Positions 43,164 through 50,875 of a stretch of DNA of 64,000 nucleotides are shown here, piece after piece. Under the pieces are notes generated by a model. That model was not told where the DNA came from. It did no database searches and saw only the letters and a list, made by a program, of their open reading frames with translations. The stretch comes from Mesorhizobium carmichaelinearum (lineage in GTDB: Bacteria; Pseudomonadota; Alphaproteobacteria; Rhizobiales; Rhizobiaceae). Numbering within the stretch: position 1 is the stretch's first letter; every line of letters starts with the position of its first letter. The translations under genes were made by a program, and so were the position numbers. Location of the stretch: assembly GCF_900199455.1 (NCBI RefSeq), contig NZ_FZQR01000015.1, positions 1 through 64,000 on the forward strand, written 5' to 3'.

Positions 43164-43505
43164 TCAGAGCCTGTGCCAGGTCTGGCTCTTGCAGATCAGT
43201 CCGCCGAGCACGCATCCGCTCATCTTGAGCGAGGTGCCCGCCAATGTCGCCTTGCCCGAATAGGTCTTGTCGTTCGCCGGATCAGTGATGCTGCCGGCAT
43301 ATTTGTTGTCGCCGGTCGCTTTCAGCGAGCCGATGGTCTTGCCGGCATATTTTCCTGATTTGAGCGTGATGGAAAACGAGCCGCTGCCTGAAATGGCGGC
43401 GGTGTCGCCTGCTTGCGTCTTCCAGTTGCCCTCGATCGGATCGGCCCACGCCGCACCCGCCATGATCAATGTGGCTGCAAGAGCCAGGCTCACTTTTCGA
43501 AACAT
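43164..43505 (-). CDS. DUF2147-like secreted protein
   Basis: 113 aa from ATG 43505 (MFRKVSLALAATLIMAGAAW), with AAAGGGAG upstream; the in-frame extension to 43592 is unlikely. Signal peptide cleaved near AWADP. The mature domain starts DPIEGNWKT and ends CVLGGLICKSQTWHRL, the usual layout of DUF2147 (beta-barrel, one Cys pair). Function unknown. Confidence 0.8.
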   Translation of the reverse strand: MFRKVSLALAATLIMAGAAWADPIEGNWKTQAGDTAAISGSGSFSITLKSGKYAGKTIGSLKATGDNKYAGSITDPANDKTYSGKATLAGTSLKMSGCVLGGLICKSQTWHRL

Positions 43506-43943
43506 GTCTTGCTCCCTTTGGATAGCCGGCCGAATTCTCCGCCTCGCCGGTCTGCCGCTTACGCAAACGTAAGCTAATCCAGCTCCCGGCAAAACAAAAG
43601 CGGTGCCGCAACGGAAGACTTTGGGATTTTGAAAACGCCTGAATCCGCCTTGTCGCGGAGGAAATGAAAACGGCCGGCGCGTCGTGTTTGTTTCCCGTGG
43701 TTAGCGGAGTGTTGATTCCGCCCGCGAAAATTTTCGTCAAATTTGGCGCAAATCGGCTGAATTGCTGGCTTCGTATCCTTAACGAATTTCGGCGTTTACC
43801 TCTTGTTTTAGCTTTGTTTTCTTCAAATTAAGCACGCCATTTAACGGCGGATTCAAGCCTCACCGGCATTCTCGAAAGCATCGAAAGAGCGGCCCGGACA
43901 AGACAAACGGAGGCAGCTCTCGGGAGCCAGACAGGGGACTAGA
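43506..43943. other. AT-richer divergent promoter region
   Basis: About 440 bp without a supported gene between the divergent DUF2147 and Sel1-type genes. The part 43735-43850 is clearly more AT-rich than its surroundings (runs such as TTTTCGTCAAATTT and TTAAGCACGCCATTTAA) and probably carries both promoters. Confidence 0.5.
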
Positions 43944-44210
43944 ATGGCACGTTTTGAAATGCTTGAAGCAGGTTTCGGCGCCATGGGGGCAACTGCCCAG
44001 GCCGACATTCTTTTCGAACTGGGCATGATGTATGCGACCGGCCGCGACTGCGAGACCGACGTGGTCGCCGCCCACAAATGGTTCAACATCGCCGCCATCA
44101 AGGGTTCGGCCCGCGCCGCGGAACTGCGCTCGGAACTGTCGGCGGCCATGTCGAAGGTCGAGATCGCCAAGGCGCTGCGCGAAGCCCGCGAATGGATGAC
44201 CATGCACTGA
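43944..44210 (+). CDS. Small Sel1-repeat protein
   Basis: 88 aa. One Sel1/TPR-like repeat: ADILFELGMMYATGRDCETD then VVAAHKWFNIAAIKGSARA. No signal peptide. Such single-repeat proteins are conserved in Rhizobiales without a set function. Start ATG 43944 with ACAGGGGAC upstream. Confidence 0.78.
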   Translation: MARFEMLEAGFGAMGATAQADILFELGMMYATGRDCETDVVAAHKWFNIAAIKGSARAAELRSELSAAMSKVEIAKALREAREWMTMH

Positions 44211-44350
44211 GTTTCGGCAGACGGGGACGCTCCGGCCAAGACCGCTCGAAGACGGTCGGGCCAACAGGGATAAGGCTGCGCAGACAGCCAGGCCACAGGC
44301 CATCAACAACAAGAATGCGGCAGGCGGGATAGGCCAAGCTGCACGACGGA

Positions 44351-44393
44351 CATGATCCCGAAAAATGGAATCCGGTTTCCGGACAAGATCATG
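44351..44393. repeat. Palindromic intergenic repeat, family A copy 2
   Basis: Ends CATGATC / GATCATG; interior CCCGAAAAATGGAATCCGG. Same order of blocks as 22568-22637. Confidence 0.8.
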
Positions 44394-44462
44394 GCAGGGA
44401 AGACAGGGAAGGCGACGTTGGGGTTCATGGCGCGGGGGCGCTGGGGAAACAGCCCGACAGGC

Positions 44463-44506
44463 AAAAAAGCCACGACCAGCCGGAACAAGGCTGGCGTGGC
44501 TTTTTT
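44463..44506. terminator. Strong bidirectional intrinsic terminator
   Basis: AAAAAAGCCACG-A-CCAGCC pairs with GGCTGGCGTGGCTTTTTT: 12 G+C-rich pairs with one bulged A, flanked by six A and six T, loop of 7 nt. Best candidate for ending transcription of the Sel1-type gene at 43944-44210. Confidence 0.9.
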
Positions 44507-44643
44507 GCTTGAATGGCGCCTCGCAGGCCCAATCGAGTGGCGCCAATGCGCCTAGACAGGCCCAATGAAGGATGAAATTGTCCCGCCTCTCTGGAAGAAG
44601 CGCGGCCGGGGCGGCCGCGCGTGAGTGGAGGAGTTCTATTGCT

Positions 44644-45765
44644 ATGAAAAAAATGAGTATTTTGAGCGCGGCCATTTTCGGCCTGATGATGAGTGCGCCG
44701 GTCGCATTCGCCGACGACATCACCGTTTCGGTGGTCGGCCCGATGACCGGACAGCTCGCCACCATCGGCGATCAGTTCAAGCAGGGCGCACAGGCCGCCG
44801 CCGATGCCATCAACGCCGCGGGCGGTGTCAACGGCTCGATGATCAAGCTCGACATCGAGGACGACCAGTGCGATCCCAAACAGGCCGTGTCGGTCGCCAA
44901 CCGCATCGTCGCCAACGGCGTCAAGTTCATCGACGGCCATGCCTGCTCGGGCTCGAGCATTCCGGCCTCGGCCGTCTATGCCGAAGCCGGTTCGCTGATG
45001 ATGAGCCCGGCGTCCTCGAACCCGGTGCTGACCGACGCGGCCGCCAAGGCCGGCTGGCCGACCATCATGCGGCTCTATACGCGTGACGACGCGCAGGGCG
45101 CCTTTATCGGCCCGTGGATCGCCAAGAAATATGCCGGCAAGAACGTCGTCATCCTGCACGACAAGAGCGCCTACGGTCAGGGCGTCGCTGATGCCGTCAG
45201 GGCAACCATGAACACTGGTGGCCTCAAGGAAGTCTACTATGACGCCATCAATCCTGGCGAGAAGGACTATTCGGCGCTTGTTACCAAGCTCAAGGATCTC
45301 AAGGCCGACGTCGTCTATTTCGGCGGCTACCATCCTGAAGCCGGTTTGATCCTGCGTCAGTCGGCCGAACAGAACCTGAAGTTCCAGTTGATCATGCCGG
45401 ACTCGATCGCTTCGCCGGAATTCTGGCAGGTTGCCGGCCCGGCCGGCGAGGGCACGATGTTCGTCTTCCCGTCGGACCCGCAGGCAAAGCCGGAAGCCAA
45501 GGCCGCCGTCGAGAAGATCAAGGCCGGCGGTTTCGTGCCGGAAGGCTTCACGCTGTTCTCCTACGCCGTGGTCCAGGCTTTCGCTGAAGGCATCAAGCGC
45601 GCCGGCAGCGACGATCCGGCGAAGGTTGCCGAAGCGTTGAAGAACGGCACGCCGATCAGCACTGTCGTCGGCGACGTCACCTTCGACGAAAAGGGTGACC
45701 TCAAGAACGCCAGCTACGACATCAACCAGTGGCATGACGGCAAGTACGCGCCGATTGCGCAGTAA
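44644..45765 (+). CDS. Branched-chain amino acid ABC transporter substrate-binding protein (LivJ-like)
   Basis: 373 aa from ATG 44644 (MKKMSILSAAIFGLMMSAP), GGAGGAG upstream. Signal peptide cleaved near AFADD; type I periplasmic binding fold with ITVSVVGPMTGQLATIGDQF, GHACSGSSIPAS and a Cys pair (DDQCDPKQ / HACSGS) typical of LivJ/BraC. Binds Leu/Ile/Val or similar amino acids. No permease or ATPase gene is adjacent; a second Liv set elsewhere is assumed. A clear terminator follows. Confidence 0.93.
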   Translation: MKKMSILSAAIFGLMMSAPVAFADDITVSVVGPMTGQLATIGDQFKQGAQAAADAINAAGGVNGSMIKLDIEDDQCDPKQAVSVANRIVANGVKFIDGHACSGSSIPASAVYAEAGSLMMSPASSNPVLTDAAAKAGWPTIMRLYTRDDAQGAFIGPWIAKKYAGKNVVILHDKSAYGQGVADAVRATMNTGGLKEVYYDAINPGEKDYSALVTKLKDLKADVVYFGGYHPEAGLILRQSAEQNLKFQLIMPDSIASPEFWQVAGPAGEGTMFVFPSDPQAKPEAKAAVEKIKAGGFVPEGFTLFSYAVVQAFAEGIKRAGSDDPAKVAEALKNGTPISTVVGDVTFDEKGDLKNASYDINQWHDGKYAPIAQ

Positions 45766-45791
45766 TCGCCGACATCATCTAGCGGCATTGC

Positions 45792-45823
45792 AGCGCCGCG
45801 CGTTCTTCTGGACGCGCGGCGCT
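45792..45823. terminator. Hairpin between the binding-protein gene and the pilus operon
   Basis: Perfect 12-bp stem AGCGCCGCGCGT / ACGCGCGGCGCT, loop of 8 nt, between convergent genes ending at 45765 and 45837. No T-tract, but placed to serve both. Confidence 0.65.
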
Positions 45824-45836
45824 CTGATGCAGCGGC

Positions 45837-46775
45837 CTAATAGGTCACGGTAACGACAACGGTATCGGTATAGACGCCGGCCGAAGGTGTCGTTTGCGCG
45901 GGAACACGGCCGTAGATGGTGAGATTTTGCGCTGCACCGCCGCCGCTTCCCGCAACCGTACTGCCTGGCGTCGCTGCGTCGCCCCACACCTGGCTGCGTG
46001 CGTTATCCTTGTAGAGGCCGTAGGTTACGGTTTCCGCGCCCTTGGACATCTTGCGCGCGGTTGGGGCAGAACCAGTCGTTCCGTTGCTGAGCGACACTGT
46101 ATAGGGCGTGCCCGGGGTGCAGGTGATGGAAACCCCGCCAGTCGCATCGACATTGGCGCCCAGAATGCCGTTTGATCCGAAATCGATGTTCTGGATTGCC
46201 AGCAGACAATTGGCCGGAACGATCGCGTTGATCGTGAATGTGGGTCTGTCGACGGAGCCTGCACTGGTGCTGCAATCGTTGCTGAGAGTGGCTCGATAGC
46301 GGAACTCGACGTGGCTCCCGGAAAATGTGGAGAGATAGGTCGACGGCACCGCGGTCGCCTGTCCACCCAATACGGCGCCATAGATCGTCTGGCTGGCCGA
46401 ACCGCTGCCGAGCGCGTTCAGCGTCAGCGCAAAGCCCGGCGCCGTCGGCGGATATGGCCATGCATAGGAGCCCCACACCACCGAGCGCGTGGAATCCGAA
46501 TAGAGCTGGTAGTCGAGATGATTGGCGCCGTTCAGCATTTGACGAGCAGAAGCCGTCGCGCCGCCGCTGCCCGTACCCAGATTTGGACAGATGAGGATGC
46601 GCTGCAACAACAATCCGGAGCAGTTTACGCTGAACGTGGCTGTTGAATTGCCTGGTGAACCGGAAAGCGTGTCGACCGACCCGAAATTCATCGCCGATAC
46701 GCCAAAGCTACAGCTTTGGGCCCAGGCACCGGTCGGCAAGAGCAGGGCGGCCAACAGCATAGCGAAACGCAGCAT
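45837..46775 (-). CDS. Two-domain SCPU (spore coat U) protein, pilus tip-type (CsuE-like)
   Basis: 312 aa from ATG 46775 (MLRFAMLLAALLLPTG), GAGG upstream. Signal peptide ends at AWAQ. Two SCPU domains: 20-165 (SCSFGVSAMNFGSVDTLSG, Cys pair with ILICPN) and 170-312 (ANCLLAIQNIDFGSNGILGA ... GVYTDTVVVTVTY). The C-terminal domain closely resembles the single-domain pilin at the other end of the operon. In Csu pili the two-domain protein sits at the tip and acts as adhesin. Last gene of the operon. Confidence 0.87.
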   Translation of the reverse strand: MLRFAMLLAALLLPTGAWAQSCSFGVSAMNFGSVDTLSGSPGNSTATFSVNCSGLLLQRILICPNLGTGSGGATASARQMLNGANHLDYQLYSDSTRSVVWGSYAWPYPPTAPGFALTLNALGSGSASQTIYGAVLGGQATAVPSTYLSTFSGSHVEFRYRATLSNDCSTSAGSVDRPTFTINAIVPANCLLAIQNIDFGSNGILGANVDATGGVSITCTPGTPYTVSLSNGTTGSAPTARKMSKGAETVTYGLYKDNARSQVWGDAATPGSTVAGSGGGAAQNLTIYGRVPAQTTPSAGVYTDTVVVTVTY

Positions 46776-46789
46776 TGTTCGTCCTCGCC

Positions 46790-49213
46790 TCAAGAACAGA
46801 TGACCTGCTTTATGACCACCTGTTGGCCGGGTACCGCTCGATAGGCGAATTCAGCTCGACACGAGCTGCCATCCGGCAATTCAATGGCCACGGCATTTTG
46901 TCGGTGGAGGGTGCGGATATAGGCCTCGCCGTCATAGCCGATCACGAATTCCTCGTCGGCGCCCTCGACACGGCCCTTGGCGCCAACCGCGATCGGCGTG
47001 CCTTTGCTGTCGACCAGGGAGACAAGCGCCGCATCGGCAGCCTTTGAGACGCCGAAATCCAGGACGACGCCACTTCGACCAGCCGGCACGACGATTTTGC
47101 GTGTCTCCGGCACATCGGCATCGACCGGCAAGTTCCTTGGATCAATGGAAATGGTATTGTCTTCGTAGGAATTCAGATCGGGAACCAGGATCTTTCCCTG
47201 CCGGTTGCTGACGCCGACCCGCCTGTTCTGGTGCTGGACTTCAACGCCAGCAACACCGACGTCGACAACCGCGAACGCATCGTTGATGTGGTTGGTGGCA
47301 AAAACGCCTCCGCCGGCGACGGCGATTGCCCCATCGACCTCTGCGGTTCCGCGAACGCTCTTGTCGAATTGCTGGATGCCGGCCTCTACGCGCGCCCATG
47401 GTGAACGGTAGCTGACGGCCGCAGACCGGTTGGGTGTGCCGCCCTCGGACGTCCTGGCACGCCAGCCTATGCTGCCGTTCTCCAGCCGTTCGGACTTGGC
47501 GATGTCGGCGACCACCGACACGCCGTCGGGGCCGCCTGCGACCCCGGTTGAGGCGGTGACATCACGGCCGAGCGGCACGGAGATGCCCGCAAACACGCCA
47601 AAGCTGTTTTTGTCGTCAAGGTCGGTGAAGGCGGTGGCATAGAAGCTGCTGCCCTTGAACACTGTCTGGCTGTACGAAACGCCGACGATCTGGCTGCTCT
47701 CTCCCTCGGCGCTCTTAAGGTGCGCGTAGGAGAGGTTGAGGTTTGAAAAATCAAGCGGCATCGGCACGCTCAGCGTTACCTGGTCGAGCGCGCGAGGAAC
47801 GCCGGCTGCGAAGATCGGGAACTCGTTCGGACCCGGTACAGCATTGATCTCGGCGGTGACCGATGCAATGTCCTCGTAGTCCCCCAACGCGCGCTGCATG
47901 CGGCCATAGAGCGACCACCCATCGTAGCTCAGCTCAAGCGAGGCGTTGACGAGCGCGCCCGTCTGGCCATTGTGACGACTGCCGGCCGCAGCAATGGAGG
48001 CTGCGCCGAAATAGCTGAGCGGAAAGGCTATGCCGGCGCCGCCATCCACAAGATCTTCGCCGCCTTCGACGTGGCCTTCCAGTGTCAGCCGGTTGGTCAG
48101 CCCATAGCGCGCGCTTGCCGAGCCATAGATGCCGCCGTCATAATCATACGATTCGACACCGAAATTGCGCCGCGGAGAGCCGACCTCGGCGGAGAAGTCG
48201 AGCAGGCCCCGTTTCAGAAGCATGCTGGAATTGTAGAATGGCAACGTCACGGTGGTTTCGCGGCCGAGGCTGTCGCGCAGGACAATCTGGGCTTGGCCAG
48301 CTCCGGTGAATATTGGCAGGTTTGTCACCTGAAACGGCCCGGCCGGGACGTCGCTGGTATAGGTCCGCACATTCTGCGTATAGACTTCGAGCGTGGAGGG
48401 GACAGCAGCTGTTCCCGAGAAGCTCGGAAGCGGCAAGGTGACGAGATCGGAACGCAAGGAAAAATTGCGCTGGACCTGAAAGCCGCCGAGATACACAGGC
48501 CTTGTCCATGCCAGCCCACCCGAGACGAAGTCACCCGCCTTGTAGGTCAGCAACCGCTCGGGATCGGAATAACTCCAGGTCGTGTTCAGCCGGGTGAAGC
48601 CGTCAAGTTCGCCGTCGGACAGGCTAGCGATAAAGCCTTGGCTCAACGCTCCGTAAGGGCTGAAAAGCCGCGCATCGAAACCGCCTGAGACGCCACTAAA
48701 GAGCTGCAAGGTAGGATCCTTCAGATCGTTGATGCTGGCGAACAGGGAGTAGTTCAGCACGCCGCCGAAGCCGGATTGCGGCTCGAGCCTGTCCTGCTTA
48801 CCCTGCGGAGCGATGTCGATGACGTGGGCGGAGCGTGCCGCATTGGTGGCCGTCACATAGAGACGTTGGGTCGCTTCATCGATACGATAGGAGACGTCAG
48901 GGAGCCGATCGACCCGCACTAGGTGATCGGCACCCATCGCACTTTCGAGAGGTTGCAGCCCAACCTGCTGCAATTCGTCTGGCGTCGAAGCCAGGCCGCC
49001 ATCCGACAGCTGCCTGAAAGCGCCGATCAACCCGGTCGAGACATCGTTGACGAAGACTTCCAGATACAGATCGCGGCCGTCGGCTGGAGCCGCCGCGGAA
49101 CCCGTTGCCGCGGGGGCCGGCAACACATCTTGTGCTTTGACCTGCATGGTGGAAAATGCGGCCACGACAGCGGCGATCGCGACCCTAATGGCCCTTGATC
49201 GAAACGTTGGCAT
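46790..49213 (-). CDS. Outer-membrane fimbrial usher (CsuD/FimD family)
   Basis: 807 aa from ATG 49213 (MPTFRSRAIRVAIAAVVAA); an in-frame extension to 49321 only overlaps the chaperone gene. Signal peptide, N-terminal chaperone-binding domain (DLYLEVFVNDVSTGLIGAF), 24-strand barrel with plug, and C-terminal domains ending SCRAEFAYRAVPGQQVVIKQVICS (parts shown: SCRAEF, VVIKQVICS). Secretes and assembles pilin subunits. Its start lies inside the chaperone gene (29 bp overlap) and its end comes 14 bp before the tip protein start. Confidence 0.92.
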   Translation of the reverse strand: MPTFRSRAIRVAIAAVVAAFSTMQVKAQDVLPAPAATGSAAAPADGRDLYLEVFVNDVSTGLIGAFRQLSDGGLASTPDELQQVGLQPLESAMGADHLVRVDRLPDVSYRIDEATQRLYVTATNAARSAHVIDIAPQGKQDRLEPQSGFGGVLNYSLFASINDLKDPTLQLFSGVSGGFDARLFSPYGALSQGFIASLSDGELDGFTRLNTTWSYSDPERLLTYKAGDFVSGGLAWTRPVYLGGFQVQRNFSLRSDLVTLPLPSFSGTAAVPSTLEVYTQNVRTYTSDVPAGPFQVTNLPIFTGAGQAQIVLRDSLGRETTVTLPFYNSSMLLKRGLLDFSAEVGSPRRNFGVESYDYDGGIYGSASARYGLTNRLTLEGHVEGGEDLVDGGAGIAFPLSYFGAASIAAAGSRHNGQTGALVNASLELSYDGWSLYGRMQRALGDYEDIASVTAEINAVPGPNEFPIFAAGVPRALDQVTLSVPMPLDFSNLNLSYAHLKSAEGESSQIVGVSYSQTVFKGSSFYATAFTDLDDKNSFGVFAGISVPLGRDVTASTGVAGGPDGVSVVADIAKSERLENGSIGWRARTSEGGTPNRSAAVSYRSPWARVEAGIQQFDKSVRGTAEVDGAIAVAGGGVFATNHINDAFAVVDVGVAGVEVQHQNRRVGVSNRQGKILVPDLNSYEDNTISIDPRNLPVDADVPETRKIVVPAGRSGVVLDFGVSKAADAALVSLVDSKGTPIAVGAKGRVEGADEEFVIGYDGEAYIRTLHRQNAVAIELPDGSSCRAEFAYRAVPGQQVVIKQVICS

Positions 49214-49901
49214 CGAACGGTCCAAAATCGCTCTGAGCCGACAGCGAAACCGCTCCGCCCGAAAGCGTCTTCCCCGCGATCGGCCATTGCATGGTCGCAC
49301 CGCCGAGCACATAGCCGACAAGACCGTTGCGGTTGCCGAGTTTTCGCCCGCTCTGCGTCAGCGTCAAATCGTACAATCTCAAGCGACTTTCGCCGGTGTT
49401 TTTTGCTGTCAGAAGCAGCCTGCGCCCCTTGCCGGAGAGGCTCCAGGAAACATTTGGAGCAGCCGCGTCGGGATTGCGAAAGAACACCGGAACCGAATAG
49501 CGCAGGACCAGACTGACGGTACCGGCCCTCTTTCTCGACGGATCAGGAAGTTCGTCGATGATCACGCGATAGCTTTCCTCGCCAGCAACGGCTGATTTCG
49601 ATGCCCGCACAACCCGCACCAGATAGTCGGCGCCGGGGCCAAGCTTCGCAGCCGGGGGACTGGCAACAACATCACTGGTCGGCTCGAGCCGTTCGATGCC
49701 GCCCTCTTGAGTCCAGCGAAACACTCTTATCTGCACGTTGATGGGCTGTTTCGCCTCGTTGCGCAGGGTCAAGACCGCCGCGCTGTCCGGCGCGATCATC
49801 TCGATGCTGGTCGGCGCCACCCGAAGCGACGCTGCTTGCGCCAAACCGGCCGCGAGGAGCAAAAACGCGATCGCGCTAATGCTTTTGAGCATGGAACGCA
49901 T
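49185..49901 (-). CDS. Periplasmic pilus chaperone (CsuC/PapD-like)
   Basis: 238 aa from ATG 49901, GGAGG 7 nt upstream. Signal peptide ends near AQAAS. Two immunoglobulin-like domains: SLRVAPTSIEMIAPDSAAVL, INVQIRVFRWTQEGG, ESYRVIIDELP (conserved Arg), VSLVLRYSVPVFF. Donates a strand to subunits and delivers them to the usher. Operon position 2. Confidence 0.92.
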   Translation of the reverse strand: MRSMLKSISAIAFLLLAAGLAQAASLRVAPTSIEMIAPDSAAVLTLRNEAKQPINVQIRVFRWTQEGGIERLEPTSDVVASPPAAKLGPGADYLVRVVRASKSAVAGEESYRVIIDELPDPSRKRAGTVSLVLRYSVPVFFRNPDAAAPNVSWSLSGKGRRLLLTAKNTGESRLRLYDLTLTQSGRKLGNRNGLVGYVLGGATMQWPIAGKTLSGGAVSLSAQSDFGPFDANVSIKGH

Positions 49902-49926
49902 AGCGTCCTCCGTGTTTGAAAGCAGC

Positions 49927-50424
49927 TTAGTAGGTGACGGTGATCGCAACCGTGTCCGTGTAGACACCCGCACCAGGCGTTGTTTGCGGCGGCACGCGGC
50001 CATAAACCGTAAGTGGTTGCGCGGCGCCATTGCCGGTGCCTGCCACTGTGTCGGTGCCTATGGTGGTGCCCCATAGCTGGGCTCGCGCCACGTCGCGATA
50101 AAGCGAGTAGTTGACGACCGCGGCTGCCGGGCCGGTCATCTTGCGGACGGCGATCGTTGCCCCAGCGCCAACACCGGCGCTCAGGCCGACATTGTAGGGC
50201 GTACTGTTGGTGCATTGCACCGAAATGGTGCTGGTCTGATCGACATTGGCGTCAATGACACCATTCGTGCCGAAATCCATATCGGTCGCGGTCTGAACCT
50301 TGCACTCCGCCTGAATGGTGATCCGGACTGTCATATTGCCGGTGGCGGTCGCTCCTTGTGCGGGACTGAACCACTGCAGTGTCAACGCGGTGGTCAAAGC
50401 GAGCGCTTTGATGGAAGTCTTCAT
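49927..50424 (-). CDS. SCPU-domain pilin (CsuA/B-like)
   Basis: 165 aa from ATG 50424 (MKTSIKALALTTALTLQWFS), GAGGAAA upstream. Signal peptide ends near AQGAT; a single SCPU domain with ITIQAECKVQTATDMDFGTNG and a second Cys (SVQCTNSTPYNVGLSAG), ending GVYTDTVAITVTY. Probable major subunit. First gene of the minus-strand four-gene operon pilin-chaperone-usher-tip, the order of archaic (Csu-type) chaperone-usher systems that help biofilm formation on surfaces. Confidence 0.9.
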   Translation of the reverse strand: MKTSIKALALTTALTLQWFSPAQGATATGNMTVRITIQAECKVQTATDMDFGTNGVIDANVDQTSTISVQCTNSTPYNVGLSAGVGAGATIAVRKMTGPAAAVVNYSLYRDVARAQLWGTTIGTDTVAGTGNGAAQPLTVYGRVPPQTTPGAGVYTDTVAITVTY

Positions 50425-50875
50425 GGGTTTTCCTCGAAAAAGGCCCGCGTAAGGAAATCCGCCCGATCCCGTTAGCGCAAACCCATCATTTGCAGATATC
50501 AAACCCAGAGTAGGTATAGGCTATAAATAAACCTAAAGCAAATTTCAGGCCAGCGGATTGTAAAACGGTCTTTAAGTAAAATATTATATACCCGTTTTTC
50601 TACCTGATTGACCCTGAATCAGCCAAGAGAGAGATTGAAAATATCGACATATAAAAAGGGGATGCGTTTTATATTTTATCGCGATTGAGCGCTGCCGGCG
50701 GCCATCTCGTCGCGCCGCTTTCATTTTGGCAGGGCGCTTCCAATGCGCCTTGGGATGTCGCGATAGAGCTCGTCATTGTCCTGAGCCTGTCCACCCCGAT
50801 AGGAGTGGGATGGGACTCTATCCTTCCTAGGCATGATCATTTCCGAAAACCGGATCCCGTTTTCGGGATCGAGCC
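50425..50875. other. AT-rich promoter region of the pilus operon
   Basis: 450 bp with no gene. The stretch 50500-50690 is strikingly AT-rich for this genome (TATAGGCTATAAATAAACC, AAATATTATATACCCG, ATATAAAAAGGGG). Family A repeat copy 3 is at 50831-50870 on the far side, next to the stop of mccA. Confidence 0.6.
50831..50870. repeat. Palindromic intergenic repeat, family A copy 3 (reverse)
   Basis: Read on the minus strand: GATCCCGAAAACGGGATCC then GGTTTTCGGAAATGATCATG. Same blocks as the other copies, in reverse orientation. Confidence 0.8.

Larger units (their letters stand above)
44211..44643. other. Intergenic region with repeat copy and leader of the binding-protein gene
   Basis: No supported gene. 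It contains repeat family A copy 2 (44351-44393), a strong bidirectional terminator (44463-44506), and then the presumed promoter and leader of the LivJ-type gene, whose ribosome-binding site is GGAGGAG near 44627. Confidence 0.6.
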
